NCBI RefSeq assembly: GCF_000328475.2
Contig: NC_026485.1
Location: 682,001 to 746,000, forward strand
Direction of reading: 5' to 3'
DNA from: Mycosarcoma maydis
Taxonomy: Eukaryota; Basidiomycota; Ustilaginomycetes; Ustilaginales
Length of the DNA stretch: 64,000 nucleotides
The translations under genes and the position numbers were made by a program. Positions 1 through 10,186 of the stretch are shown here, piece after piece (the first letter of the stretch is position 1; every line of letters starts with the position of its first letter). The notes beneath the pieces were generated by a model that saw only the letters and a program-made list of their open reading frames with translations, was not told the origin of the DNA and did no database searches.

Positions 1-2743
1 TTTCCTCCTTGACCTTGCGCTCAAAGTCCTCACTGGAAGTCTTGTGCGACGCCACGGCAGCGGCCAGAGCGGCGCTCGAAGCGGCCACTTGCTCTGCCAG
101 GGCACGTGAGTGACGCGAGCGGGCCTCTGCAATAGCAGCGTCGTGGACCTTGTTGCGCTCGACCAAGGCTAACTCCAGAGCAGCTGCATGATTTTCGTCT
201 CTTTCAGCGAGGCTATTTTCGTGCTGAGAAGAGAGTTGATCAATCTGATCCTCGTGATTTTGTTGGAGCACTTTGATAGCTTGAGCATGTTGACTCTGTA
301 GCGTCGAGATCTTTGCAGCATGCTCTGCGTGGATCGTCTCGATGGTGTTGTCATGTTGGTTGTGGATAGCGTCGAGCTCAGCCTTGTGTTGCTCCTCTAG
401 CTTGACTAGCGCTGGGGTCACTAGGTCAGGCAGGGCGTCGGTTTGCATGCTCGACTCAAACATCTCCCGAACGTCAACTTGCTGTTCGAGCTCAGCTGCC
501 AATCCACCGAGCTCACTGCCGAGCGCGCTAGGTTCAAAGACAGCCGATGCCGGTCGCACAGTAGCTCCACTACGTCGTCCTGCCTTGGGCGGATCGCGTT
601 GCTGCGATGGACTATTTTGCCCGTCGGCCATCTCCGGTAGTTGAGCGTTGCGAGCTAGCGGGCTGCTACCGATGGAGGTGCGCGAACGATGACCACGGGG
701 GGCGTTGCGAGAGGCTGTACTGCCAATGCTTGCATTGGCAGCGTCGGGCCGATCGAAATCGGCGAACGCCGGGTCCATGCCATCAAGGCTGGCGCGCGAC
801 GGCGAAGCATCGTCCGGACCAGCAGGCGTGCGGATTTGCGTATTGTCTTCGTACTCTGCAAATTCGATGATCGAGTCGGTCGAGTTGCTCGATATCATAC
901 CCATCTTGCGGCCTAACCTGGGTCGCAGCGATGATGGACGGCTGAGGCGGATGTGAGAGAGACGCTTGGCGGCGGGGCTGTTGGCGTCGTTCTCGTCGAG
1001 CCAGTGGAGCTCTTCGTCTTCGCTGGTCTCTGCATCGTCATCGAGACCCTGGGGAACCTTGACGCCCGCCTTAACGAGCAGCTTGGTGAGCTCGGCATTC
1101 TTTTCGCGGACACGTCGCTTCTCGGCAGCATCCTTGCCAGCCTTGCGCTGAGCAAGAGCAAGTTTGGCGCGCAGATCTTGGGTCTCTTTGTCGCGTCCAA
1201 GACGATTGCCTAGAGGCGAGAGCACGGCACCGTCGGCCGAGTAGACCGAATCGCCGGGCGAGCGAGGTGCTTCGGCAGAAGCAGCACGCAGGCGTGCGGC
1301 CAAAGCATCTGCTTCAGCGTTGTCGTCTTGGGGGGTGTCGGACATGAAGCTATGAGAGACGCTACGCGAAACTCCGCCACGGTCATTAAGCTGCTGGTTG
1401 CGGAACTTCTGCAGCTCGCTCTGGAGGTCCGAGACGTCTCGCTGCATGCCGGCACGCTCCCTTCTGGCCAGGGCGATTTCGGTCTCGCGCGACTTGTTGA
1501 GACGCTCGATCTCGGCAACGTGGCCATCGATTTGTAGACGCTGCAAGTCGACTGTCTCGCGTGCCTTGCCGACTTCCTTTGTGAGGCGCGCATTGTCAAG
1601 CTCGGCTTTTTTGAGTGTAGACTTGATCTCGCTGAGCTGCTCCTCGAGGTTCTGCTTGGATACGTTGAGATCCCAATTCTCCTGCTTGAGCGCATCCTCG
1701 GTCTCGGTCATCTGGATGACACGAGGCTTGTACTGGTCGAGTTGCTTTTCGAGCTCGGCATGCGAGCGTTCGAGTGAGACGCGCTGGTCGTCTCGTTCCT
1801 TGAGCAAGCCTTGAAGTCGACGCACCTCCTGCACGAGACCGGCTTGAATCTCGTTGATGAGGTCCGTGTCGGCTTTGGCCTGGCGAGCAGCAGCGTTGCG
1901 GCTGCGTCGATCTGTATGCCTGGGTGTAGCATTGGTCGGTGGAGCTGGCGACTTGCCCGGCGTTGCAGTGAGGTTGCGGATGGCATCGGCAACGCGGCTT
2001 GCTTTGGAAGGCGTTTCGGAGAGACTCAGCATGGAGGCGTCGGCGGCGGCGGCGTCGGCGTTGGTGATATCGACGTTGTGGACGGTGATGTCGGAGAAGA
2101 GTTTCTGCTTTTGCCTTTCGAGGTCTTCAATCTCGGCTTCGATCCTTTCGTTCAAATCACGGATCCTGAAGTTGGCGGGTTTGTCGCCCTGACTTCCATC
2201 GGACTGGTCGTTGACTGCACTTAGCTCCTCTGCGAGCTCGTCCATGAGCGACTCGATCTTGCTGCGCAAGCCGAGCAAGCCTTGTCCCAATAGACCAGCC
2301 GAGTTGACCTGAGTCTCGTTTTCCTCGCGTAGCACTTGCAATCGCTCACGCACGAGACGCGTCATATCGACGGTTTTTCCATTCTCGAAGGAGCGGTGGC
2401 TGTTGGACCTAACCACGGAACGCGAGGGCGAAGGTAGCATGTGTTTTTCGTCAAACATGGTGCGATGCGAGCCCAGGTTGGTAGCGTCTGAGAGAGGTTG
2501 ATGCTCGTACACAGGGATGGGTGCTGTGGGAAGCGGAGGTGGAGCAGGAGTGTTGAAATCGCTCTTCCTGCCCTTGCGTAGTGATGAACCGGGACGAGGT
2601 GGTGGACGGAAGGCGAGTTGAGATCCAGTGGGCATGTCCTTGGGCGAAGTAGGATAGGCGAGCCTCGAAGCGGGGGAAGGGGAGGGAGGGAAATTGCTTT
2701 CAAAGAGGCCATCCGAGCTTGTGTCGGGAGCGGAAGGGTCCAT
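1..2743 (-). CDS. Long coiled-coil protein, N-terminal 914 residues (possible ApsA/Num1-type cortical anchor), cut by the window edge
   Basis: An uninterrupted minus-strand frame opens at the ATG at 2743-2741 (MDPSAPDTSSDGLF) and runs off the left edge with no stop, so only the N-terminal 914 residues are present. The first ~100 residues are Pro/Ser-rich and disordered. A helical block follows from about residue 135 (LVRERLQVLREENETQ, then LLGQGLLGLRSKIESLMDEL), then long heptad-rich coiled coil to about residue 520. A Ser-rich segment with the conserved-looking run LHWLDENDANSP comes next, and Gln/His/Glu-rich coiled coil resumes from about residue 790. This order resembles fungal ApsA/Num1 proteins, which tether dynein and mitochondria to the cortex. 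The C-terminal PH domain that would prove it lies outside the window. Coding is certain; the family is an inference, and another long coiled-coil protein is possible. Confidence 0.6.
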   Translation of the reverse strand, partial: MDPSAPDTSSDGLFESNFPPSPSPASRLAYPTSPKDMPTGSQLAFRPPPRPGSSLRKGRKSDFNTPAPPPLPTAPIPVYEHQPLSDATNLGSHRTMFDEKHMLPSPSRSVVRSNSHRSFENGKTVDMTRLVRERLQVLREENETQVNSAGLLGQGLLGLRSKIESLMDELAEELSAVNDQSDGSQGDKPANFRIRDLNERIEAEIEDLERQKQKLFSDITVHNVDITNADAAAADASMLSLSETPSKASRVADAIRNLTATPGKSPAPPTNATPRHTDRRSRNAAARQAKADTDLINEIQAGLVQEVRRLQGLLKERDDQRVSLERSHAELEKQLDQYKPRVIQMTETEDALKQENWDLNVSKQNLEEQLSEIKSTLKKAELDNARLTKEVGKARETVDLQRLQIDGHVAEIERLNKSRETEIALARRERAGMQRDVSDLQSELQKFRNQQLNDRGGVSRSVSHSFMSDTPQDDNAEADALAARLRAASAEAPRSPGDSVYSADGAVLSPLGNRLGRDKETQDLRAKLALAQRKAGKDAAEKRRVREKNAELTKLLVKAGVKVPQGLDDDAETSEDEELHWLDENDANSPAAKRLSHIRLSRPSSLRPRLGRKMGMISSNSTDSIIEFAEYEDNTQIRTPAGPDDASPSRASLDGMDPAFADFDRPDAANASIGSTASRNAPRGHRSRTSIGSSPLARNAQLPEMADGQNSPSQQRDPPKAGRRSGATVRPASAVFEPSALGSELGGLAAELEQQVDVREMFESSMQTDALPDLVTPALVKLEEQHKAELDAIHNQHDNTIETIHAEHAAKISTLQSQHAQAIKVLQQNHEDQIDQLSSQHENSLAERDENHAAALELALVERNKVHDAAIAEARSRHSRALAEQVAASSAALAAAVASHKTSSEDFERKVKEE

Positions 2744-3537
2744 TGTGTTGCGAAGCAGCTGCTTGGGCCGCTGCTTGGCGAAGTGTATTGGCGCCAACGA
2801 TGTTGTAGAATGCCTGAATGGTAGTGTCTGAGGATGGCTAGTGCTAACAATTTGACGCTCTGAATGCTACCTTGCGTTTAGAAGGCGATCGACTAAGAGC
2901 GGTTGGGCCGAAGAGCGTGGGAAACGGGGCGATTGTAAAGAATAGAAGGAAAGCAGAGAGCAAGGTTAGGAGCGGTGGTCGCGAGACGATGTCAAATAGA
3001 AGCACAGCAACGCCCAATCAAGCACGGTTGGCAAGCTGCTCTCGCAGCCCGAGAGGATGTTCGGAAGCAGAGCCGAAACGAAAGCAAGGGATCGTTGGTG
3101 AAAAGTGATGGTGATCATATAAACTTCCAACGTCGGAGCTACCCGCTACCCAAAATGCCCTTGGTGATTTGTGATTTCAGCAACAGCTATAACAACAACA
3201 GCCCCTGACCATGAGCGACCATCCGAAACCTGCGTGTATGCGTGCGAATTCACGGTTCGTGATTGCCTGTGTTTGCCTCGCTTCAGACTGTGTGGCACAT
3301 GCTCTGTTTTAATCTTGGCGCCACCAACAAGACACCAGAGCTGAACGCTGCAGACCTGGAATCGTGAAATGTGAATGGAAATTTCTTCAAAAAAGAGAGG
3401 AAATTCCCATTCCATTCGTGATTCACGCACGATTCACGATTCGTGACTTCCACCATTACGATTTGAGTTAACTACAGCAAACTCATGACTCTGTCCTCCA
3501 AGCATATTAGACTTTGCTTTTTTCCTTCTTTTTTCCC

Positions 3538-3555
3538 TTTTTTTTTTTTTTTTTT
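3538..3555 (+). repeat. Homopolymer T tract (18 nt)
   Basis: Eighteen consecutive T, preceded by a further T/C-rich stretch from about 3517. On the plus strand it lies about 95 bp upstream of the candidate mini-gene at 3650. It could be a nucleosome-excluding promoter tract or a plain mononucleotide repeat. Confidence 0.8.
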
Positions 3556-3649
3556 CCACGTTCGTGTTCAGGTCGGGGGCGTGTGTGCGTGTGTGTTGAT
3601 CAAGAGCAGCAGACGCGCAAGACCAACACCAGCGCTTCTTTGACCCTGC

Positions 3650-3990
3650 ATGCAGATGTGCTCTCCCCTTTACGATAACATCAGCCGCTCCGGTTACGAT
3701 AGCTCTGTAAGTTGCTTTTCCTCGCGGCCAGACTGTCCGCATTCGATACGATATGCGTCTTCTGAATCACAATCGGTGGAAAAACATGGCAGGCATCTCC
3801 AGAAACTCGTATCTGCCATGCTTTCCTGCTGTCGCGTTGGCGCATTCGAAGCGTGAACTTACTGTTGCTATTCTTGATGCAGATTGTCGAAAGACGGCGT
3901 GTCAGTGTCGCTCAATGCCAATGCCGCAGTATCGTTAGGAGCTTGCTAATGGGCTTCCAGTTGGCCTGGTTCGTAAAACGCAGTGAGTGA
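3650..3990 (+). CDS. Candidate small two-exon gene (54 aa), unrecognised
   Basis: Exon 1 (3650-3706) encodes MQMCSPLYDNISRSGYDSS and stops at a consensus donor GTAAGT. A 176-nt stretch follows, ending in a good 3' splice site with branch-like CTTACT and CAG at 3880-3882. Exon 2 (3883-3990) continues in phase, giving IVERRRVSVAQCQC and then a hydrophobic segment RSLLMGFQLAWFVKR. The predicted product is 54 residues with one possible short membrane helix. A second possible donor (GTGAGT) overlaps the stop at 3983 and would replace the last few residues. I recognise no family. The case rests only on splice signals and phase, and it could be chance. Confidence 0.2.
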
Positions 3991-4822
3991 CTGGCGTGAC
4001 GCTGGAGCGTTGGCACGGGGTTTGAACAGTGTTGGCACCGTAGCAACGTCCTTGATGATGAGGTGAGATGACCAAAGTGGCGTCGTCTTCGACAGCGAGA
4101 AAAGATGCACGTGTTTGTCACTGTGGATGTGGTAACGGTATAGACGAGTTGAGAGGATGGTGATGGTGATCAGGCAAGAGCGTGCATCTTTGCAGGATGC
4201 ATGCACTCGTTCGCGTTGCTCAACTCGAATGTCGGCACCTCTCCTAGTTTAGTCGCGAGTACTCAGCCTGTTGCTCTTTCACACACGCTGCACACACGCA
4301 CGACGTGACGCTGTCTCGTTGGTCGAGTCGTGAGTGTTGTTGCTCTTGAATTTGGTTTGAACTTGATTTATGCTTTGAACCTCGCTCTGGTGGACTCGCG
4401 TTTAGATAATTCTCACCGCGCGCACGCTTGGCACTCTGAAGAGCCGAGAGGGGAGAGTTGCTTTCGAGTCTGGCGGCGCGTAGCTGCGTCACGTGATTGT
4501 CAACCCCTCTCTCCGACACGTCGACCCCCTCCTCGTACTCAATCAGCCCCACCCACTCTGAACGATTTCGAATCGACCCGGCTCTTGCATCGCCTTATCA
4601 GGCCACACCTCGACGATTAGACGTCAATTCAAACTAGCTGATTTTTGGAACTACGGCAGAGAATCTTGAAAGTGACCATGCAATATACACGTGCGAACGA
4701 GAGGTAGATTTTTGGAACAAGAAGCGAACGTGGCTAGCCCTGAACACGCAGGACCACAGACGGGTAGGCGCCAGACGGCTCGCTTTGCTTGTAAAAGTCA
4801 AGCAAGGAAGAGGGAAGAGACC

Positions 4823-7009
4823 TTAATCCTTTGCGACCGGGGCTGAAGCAGCCGTGGCAGCACCGCCAAGCTCGCGATCCACCTCCTGAGCCTCGTTGCT
4901 GTCTCCCGCATCATCGACGTCCGCTGCTTTGTCGTTGTTACCGTCGGGCACACCCGATCCTGGCCTATCCTCGCCGTCCATCCTGATGCCGTACTTTTTG
5001 CGTACCAGCTCAAACGTCTTGAGCATCTTGCGTCGTGCGCCCAACGCAGCCACACCCTTGTCCTCGAGCTGTTTATCACCCATCATCACCATCTCCTTCC
5101 AGTGGCTCGTCTCAAAGTTGGGCGTATATTTGTGCAGACGCAGCTGGCGCAGCCATGCAGGCACGTCTTCCAGCGTAGACAGATCCGCAACTTCTTCCTC
5201 ACCTCCAGCCGCGTTGCTGGCTCCAGCACCACCACTGCCAGCGCCGCCAGCTGCGCCGGGTAGAGCAGCCGCTCGGACCGAGGGCGATGTGCCGCTGCGC
5301 GGGCTCTTGCGACCCGCCTGGCCCGCCAAACCGGGCGACAAGCCTCCGCCGCCGAAATTGCCAAGGTTGCGGCCATGTGGCTGCTGCTGTTGCAACTGCT
5401 GCTGCTGAGCGAGCATCGAGAGCGCCTGCTGGTTCTGCAACAGTTGTTGTTGCATGGCGAGGAGCTGCGCGCCATTCATGTTGTTCAAATTGAGTCCGCC
5501 CATGGCTGCCATCATGTTCATCACTTGCATGTTGAGCGGGTTGGCTAGTCCGCCTGAGGGACTTTGCAGACCTGCGAGCGCGTTGGGGCTCATTGGAGGA
5601 ATGTTGAACTGGTTGCTGTTGCTGTCGTTGTTGCCGCCGAAAGCAGACAAGCCGGTATTCAGGCCACCGCGTCCAAAGTTGTCGCTCTGACCCCAGCCAG
5701 ACGGAACGCCAATGTTGGGCGAGACGCCCGGGCTGGTGTGGTCGTACAGGTTGGGTCCTTGGCCGTAGCTGCTGCCGCCTCCGCCGATGTTCTGGTTGCT
5801 CTTGCGTCGGAATCGCGGCACATCCGGGTCCACCATCACGCGGCCGTTGCCGCCGACCTGTTGCTGCTGCTGCAGGCTAGCCAATTGAGCGGCGGCAGTG
5901 TCGAGATTTACGTTAGCCTCACCGGTGCCAGCCTTGTCATTGTCGGTAAACATGGGCACCAGAGGCGTGTTAACCATGCTCGACCAGTTGCCCGTAGCGC
6001 TGATGGGCGACAGCTGGTCGTCAAGCGGTCCGCTGGCTCGAGGGGAGCGGCCGACGTTGTTGTTGCTGAAATCGGTCGACTTGGGTCGCGAGTGGTCCCC
6101 AGAGAGTGTGCGCTGCTGCTGCAGGTTGGGCGAGCCACCGCGCTCTTGCACCTGGTCCAGCTGCCCGCCCGAGTAGTTGCGGCTCTCACCGATCAGCGTG
6201 CCGGGCGCGGAAGTGCGGTTGGCTTTCAGCTTGGCCCTCTGAGCAGCAAGAGTGGAAGCAGCATCCGTGTTGCCAGGGCTGTACATGGCAGCCACGTTGG
6301 GCGACAGAAATCCGGCGGCGTCCGAAGACTGGCGATAACCACGATTGCCAGGCGAAGCGGGGGATTTCAGGGCCGAGGGGGACTTGAGGCCAAGGCTGGC
6401 GAGCTTGGCCTCCATTTGATCCGCCATGGTGCTATTGTGGTGGCTGGGCGAAAGCAAGGCCGAGACGGGATCGCTGCGTGCCATCTGTTGAAGCACGGTG
6501 ATGAAAAAGCGGATTTGGACCTGTGTGGACTCTTGGAGCAAGCTGTACAGAGCAGCGGTGCGTTCGGCCTCGGACAGCACACGGAACCACTGTTCGATGG
6601 CGCTGAGCTCTTCCTTGAAATTTTGGTCGAGCGAGGCGGCGGCCATCTCTTCGAGCGTAGCTTCGTAGTGCTGCAGGTCCTCGAACCAACGGTCAATGGC
6701 TTCGGACTCGGGGGTGCCGTGGTGGTTCATGTTGGGAAGCATTTCCGAGCTGGGACGCAGATTGCGCGGCCCAGCCGAGCCGGGCATGGGAGCATTGCCG
6801 CCTATGGAGGGGCTACGGAGAGCGCCGTCATGACCAGCGTTGCCGTGTTGGGCGAGACGCATCATGTGCTCCGTGGAGGCGCCCTTGCCGAGCGAGTAGC
6901 GGCTGTGTGGGTTCATAGTGATAGGACGATGTCCAGAGGGCGAGCTGGCGCGGTTGATCGAGGCGTTGGAAGGCGTCAGAGGGGATCGCAAAAGGCCGAA
7001 GTCGGACAT
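4823..7009 (-). CDS. VTS1: Vts1/Smaug-family RNA-binding protein with SAM domain
   Basis: The 728-residue protein has a C-terminal SAM domain at about residues 615-680. It carries PAWLRQLRLHKYTPNFE and the RNA-contacting helix GARRKMLKTFELVRKKYG, which match Vts1/Smaug. These proteins bind CNGG-loop hairpins in mRNA and recruit Ccr4-Not deadenylase in the cytoplasm. A helical N-terminal region (about 95-180, IDRWFEDLQHYEATLEEM) is also typical of Vts1. The middle is disordered and Gln/Asn/Gly/Ser-rich, with glutamine runs encoded by CAG repeats near 5380-5460. An in-frame ATG 24 nt upstream (7033) would add MPCGIPTV. I prefer 7009 because a likely 5'-UTR intron ends 2 nt before it. A single coding exon; confident on family. 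Confidence 0.92.
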   Translation of the reverse strand: MSDFGLLRSPLTPSNASINRASSPSGHRPITMNPHSRYSLGKGASTEHMMRLAQHGNAGHDGALRSPSIGGNAPMPGSAGPRNLRPSSEMLPNMNHHGTPESEAIDRWFEDLQHYEATLEEMAAASLDQNFKEELSAIEQWFRVLSEAERTAALYSLLQESTQVQIRFFITVLQQMARSDPVSALLSPSHHNSTMADQMEAKLASLGLKSPSALKSPASPGNRGYRQSSDAAGFLSPNVAAMYSPGNTDAASTLAAQRAKLKANRTSAPGTLIGESRNYSGGQLDQVQERGGSPNLQQQRTLSGDHSRPKSTDFSNNNVGRSPRASGPLDDQLSPISATGNWSSMVNTPLVPMFTDNDKAGTGEANVNLDTAAAQLASLQQQQQVGGNGRVMVDPDVPRFRRKSNQNIGGGGSSYGQGPNLYDHTSPGVSPNIGVPSGWGQSDNFGRGGLNTGLSAFGGNNDSNSNQFNIPPMSPNALAGLQSPSGGLANPLNMQVMNMMAAMGGLNLNNMNGAQLLAMQQQLLQNQQALSMLAQQQQLQQQQPHGRNLGNFGGGGLSPGLAGQAGRKSPRSGTSPSVRAAALPGAAGGAGSGGAGASNAAGGEEEVADLSTLEDVPAWLRQLRLHKYTPNFETSHWKEMVMMGDKQLEDKGVAALGARRKMLKTFELVRKKYGIRMDGEDRPGSGVPDGNNDKAADVDDAGDSNEAQEVDRELGGAATAASAPVAKD

Positions 7010-7011
7010 TA

Positions 7012-7281
7012 CTGTTGGGATGCCACACGGCACGGAGAGGGGACAGAATTACGGGAGAGACAAAGCGAGTAAAATTTTGAACAAGGGCCAGCGAGGGTTT
7101 TACGTTTGTGGTGGCGTTCATTTGATACGGTGGAGAGATTAGGGTGGGCGTTACAGGACATGGAAGAGAGGCAACAGAGATGGTTAGCCACGTCGCCCTT
7201 CTTCAGCTCGAGTCGAGTCTGCGTCCAACAGGCTCGCAACACAGGGGCGAAACAGCTTTAGACAATGTGGTTTGTACCTAC
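7012..7281 (-). other. Probable 5'-UTR intron of VTS1
   Basis: On the minus strand an AAG|GTAGGT donor at 7281 is followed by a pyrimidine-rich tail (TCTGTCCCCTCTCC) and an AACAG acceptor at 7012, immediately before the preferred VTS1 ATG at 7009. If used, it removes the upstream ATG at 7033 from the mRNA. Inferred from signals only. Confidence 0.4.
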
Positions 7282-8793
7282 CTTGCTGCGGGTCCAAGGG
7301 AAAAGTGGCTCGCACTGATCAGGTTCGGCGGCGTACGGTATTGGTATTTGCGAGAGTGAATGACGCAATGGAAAGCACGGTTGCCTGAAATTACGGGCGC
7401 TGGTGATGTAAAAGCGAGGTGGGGTGCCTGCTGCTCACGAAGGCAGTCGCTTGCTTTGTGACGCGCGGGTGCGAAAGTTTTGCTGCGTCCTTGAGATGAG
7501 ACGAGAGAGCTGCTTCTCTTCAAGAGCGAGCGGCCAAGGATGTGTACAAACGGAGAGATCCAGGACGCTGACCGGGATGCATTCAAAGCCTGCTGCGAAG
7601 ATGGAGAGACGAGGCTCAAAAGTCGATGTGGTAACGAAGGGTGTGTTGTAGATATCCAGCAGACCTAGAGGACGAGGGGAGCGGGCGCTTTCAAAGCACT
7701 TGCTTGGAGTAGAGGAGGGACGATGGACGACCTGCGCGATAATCCAAAGAGGGGACGCAATGGTGGAAAGGAAGATGATGACGATCAGGGATGGCCAGAA
7801 GCTGCCAACAAAGAGAGCTTGTGACAGCTCGAGTCTGTGCCGAGTTCAAAGTTGTGAAGCCTTTCGGTTGGCTGGCTGGCTAACAAGCCGGGACAGATAG
7901 CCGCACAGCAGTCACGAGTCACGGGTAGCAAGGGCCAGCCAAACACGAGAGCAGCCCAGCAGATCTGCCCAGCACACGCCCACAGACGCACACACGCGCC
8001 CAGCCAGCCGAACAGTACTGACGACTGACATCCAACTTTTTCAGAATTCACGCTTTGGATTCAGGATGATTATTCGTTCTTCGTGTTCGCTGCTCTTTCT
8101 TTGCCTTGGTCTCTCGTTTCAGAGCGTAGCGTGGTGCTAGCGTTGGGCGTGTTGCTCTGCGACGTGGTTGCTGTTCAAGATCGGGATCAGCCGAGCTCCG
8201 ATAGTGGTGTCAACTCTGACGTTGACGCCGTCACCGATCAGTCAAGAGTCTGCTAACGTTACGCCAACTTTGAGAATCACGAATGGACACGCGTGTTGAC
8301 GGTCACGGGTGCAACGGCGCACAAGCACTATCACTAAAGTTATCAAACATATGCGCGACTACTCCGTGCTCCATGCTCCGTGCTCCGTGCTCGTGGCTGG
8401 TTTCTCTGGTACAGAGCCGTTGTTACCCATTCACGCAATCACGATTTCTGTTTGGGGTGTTTTGTTTTTATGCTTCTGTCGAGCCAGCTTCCCTTTCGTC
8501 ACTTTCCGATGGTTCTTTTCGGCAAGCCCAGACGACTTGCTCGAGATCAACAGACAAAGAACAGCGAGCAGCAACAACGCTTGCACGTGAGCATACAACA
8601 ATCACGTTGTTTTGACCTCATCCTCTGCCAGCGTTGTGCCAATCGAGAATCACGAGGCACTGTAAGAAATGTGAGGTAGCTTGGCTGTGAGAATCGTGAA
8701 TTCGCCAAGCGACGCGCGCCTAAAGTCTGTGTTAGTTCTCCCAGCGTGCCTGCCACGCTGGCGTGCGCGTGTTCGTCTTGTCAATGTGAATGG

Positions 8794-8814
8794 ATTCGTG
8801 ATTCACGATTCGTG
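8794..8814. repeat. Dispersed intergenic motif cluster (CACGATT family)
   Basis: A near-perfect palindromic copy, ATTCGTGATTCACGATTCG, of the short motif found in almost every spacer of this window. Confidence 0.7.
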
Positions 8815-9136
8815 CCTGGATTTTCAACACAAACCAACTCGTGACTCACGCTGTGAAAAAGAACAAGGAGGACGGACCCTTGCTGCTCAGCCCTGACTCA
8901 GCTTCTGTCTGTCCTCGGCTTGTCCCGCATCCATCGACGATGCCCCTTCGCCCTGCACACAAACAACACATTCGTGATTCTGCGGATTTCCAAGAGGTCA
9001 AGACGGGCGTGCGCAGATCGTTGTTCAATCGTGAATCTATCACGTATGTTAATCATAGCACACGCAGCCGGAACCTAACATATGAAGGCGTCGAACCACG
9101 AACACAGAAACCACTAGGTTGCCATGCTGGACTAAC

Positions 9137-10186
9137 TTACACCAACCAAGTCCCGCTCATTATCACTCCGACTACGACGGTGGCACCCAGAGCATACACG
9201 TTGACTACACCCAAAACAGACGAAGCGCCATTCTTGCTACCGCCACCGCCACTGCTGCTGGTGCTGGTGCTGGTGCTGCCACTGGTGGTGGAGCTGCTTG
9301 GAGACCTAGACGAGCCACTGCCCGCCTTGCCCGTCGACATTGCCGTAGCTGAAGCAGCTGCTACCTGGTTCCAAGTGTAGGTCACTCCGCTCGCCGTAGG
9401 TGAAACGACCGTTTGGCAGTTGGATGAGGCCGGTGCAGTAACAGGCGCAGGAGTGACGCTCATACCTTGGCTGAACGTGTAGCTACTGTTGTACACACCA
9501 ATGGGCAGGTCTGCGTTGGCATCGCAGTTTGTAAACGCTTGCGGCTGGTCGTAGTCTCCGGGCTGGTTCCACAGGCAGCCCATCAGGTCAAACGTGTTTC
9601 GGCAGTACTCGTAGTTGGGACACATGCGCATGCAGAAAACCGGATGACCAGGAATATCGCATGCCCCGATGAACTGCGTAAAGTAGCTTCCGTTGCGCAT
9701 CGTCACGCCAGCAGGGTTGCCGATGCCTTCGGCGCCTTCGGAATCGTACTCGCCTCCGCAGTCGTTGCTGCCCAGATTCATCACGGCAGGATCGTACGTG
9801 CCAGAAATCTGGATGTAGCTCGGTGTACGACGGAAATGCGCCGTCTTGATCAAGCCATCGGGCATGGGTCGTGAGCCATTGACCGGGTTGATGCAGTATG
9901 ACACAGCGACCGCCTCGGCATCGACGAGGTTCTGCGTCGTAGGATCGGGTGGCATCAGCAGGCAAAAGTCGCTAGCGCTGTTGATGTAGATGGTACGGCC
10001 CATGCCAGTCAACGAAGGCTGCGTCAAGCCGTCCGAGACTGGTTTCGGAGTCCAGCTGCCAAGCGCTGCGGTGCGCGACAAGCTGGGAGCCGGAGGGCCA
10101 TCGCCGCTGATGGCCGACACCGAGGTCTGCGCCTCGACCAGACCGGTCAAGGCTGCTACTGTTGCTGCCAAGCCTCCAAAGCGCAT
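9137..10186 (-). CDS. GPI-anchored cell-surface protein, 'macrofage activating glycoprotein' family
   Basis: The 349-residue protein starts at MRFGGLAATVAALTGLVEAQ, a clear signal peptide. An ATG 45 nt upstream (10231) would bury the signal, so 10186 is chosen. The body has the pattern of the basidiomycete family annotated as macrofage activating glycoprotein: YINSASDFCLLMPP, a Cys-rich core, FDLMGCLWNQPGDYD, and a PIGVYNSSYTFSQG block followed by VTPAPVTAPASSNC. A Ser/Thr/Gly-rich stalk (about 290-325) and a C-terminal hydrophobic tail (VYALGATVVVGVIMSGTWLV) after NGASS indicate a GPI anchor. It is probably displayed on the cell wall. Family members are widespread; the molecular function is not established as far as I know. 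Single exon. Confidence 0.82.
   Translation of the reverse strand: MRFGGLAATVAALTGLVEAQTSVSAISGDGPPAPSLSRTAALGSWTPKPVSDGLTQPSLTGMGRTIYINSASDFCLLMPPDPTTQNLVDAEAVAVSYCINPVNGSRPMPDGLIKTAHFRRTPSYIQISGTYDPAVMNLGSNDCGGEYDSEGAEGIGNPAGVTMRNGSYFTQFIGACDIPGHPVFCMRMCPNYEYCRNTFDLMGCLWNQPGDYDQPQAFTNCDANADLPIGVYNSSYTFSQGMSVTPAPVTAPASSNCQTVVSPTASGVTYTWNQVAAASATAMSTGKAGSGSSRSPSSSTTSGSTSTSTSSSGGGGSKNGASSVLGVVNVYALGATVVVGVIMSGTWLV

Larger units (their letters stand above)
2744..4822. other. 2.1-kb spacer between the coiled-coil gene and VTS1
   Basis: This holds the upstream region of the coiled-coil gene and the 3' flank of VTS1. It contains copies of the dispersed CACGATT motif (3244-3265, 3414-3447), an 18-nt T run at 3538-3555, a CACGTG hexamer near 4490 and one weak candidate spliced mini-gene (3650-3990, listed separately). 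No other convincing coding signal or RNA gene was seen. Confidence 0.6.
7010..9136. other. 2.1-kb spacer upstream of VTS1
   Basis: Apart from the likely 5'-UTR intron, this holds upstream sequence of VTS1 and the 3' flank of the next minus-strand gene. CACGATT-type motifs occur at 8690-8703, 8794-8814, 8970-8985 and 9030-9043. The ORFs here are short, overlap one another and show no family signature. Confidence 0.6.

Noticed and set aside
4560..4590. Possible tRNA B-box (TTTCGAATCGACC)
   Set aside because: No matching acceptor stem, D arm or anticodon stem could be folded around it.
5564..7072. 502-codon plus-strand ORF opposite VTS1
   Set aside because: Mirror frame of the high-GC VTS1 coding sequence; no domain, and composition follows the antisense of VTS1 codons.
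9137..10186. Possible secreted virulence effector
   Set aside because: It has a GPI anchor signal and belongs to a widespread basidiomycete surface family, and there is no effector cluster around it.
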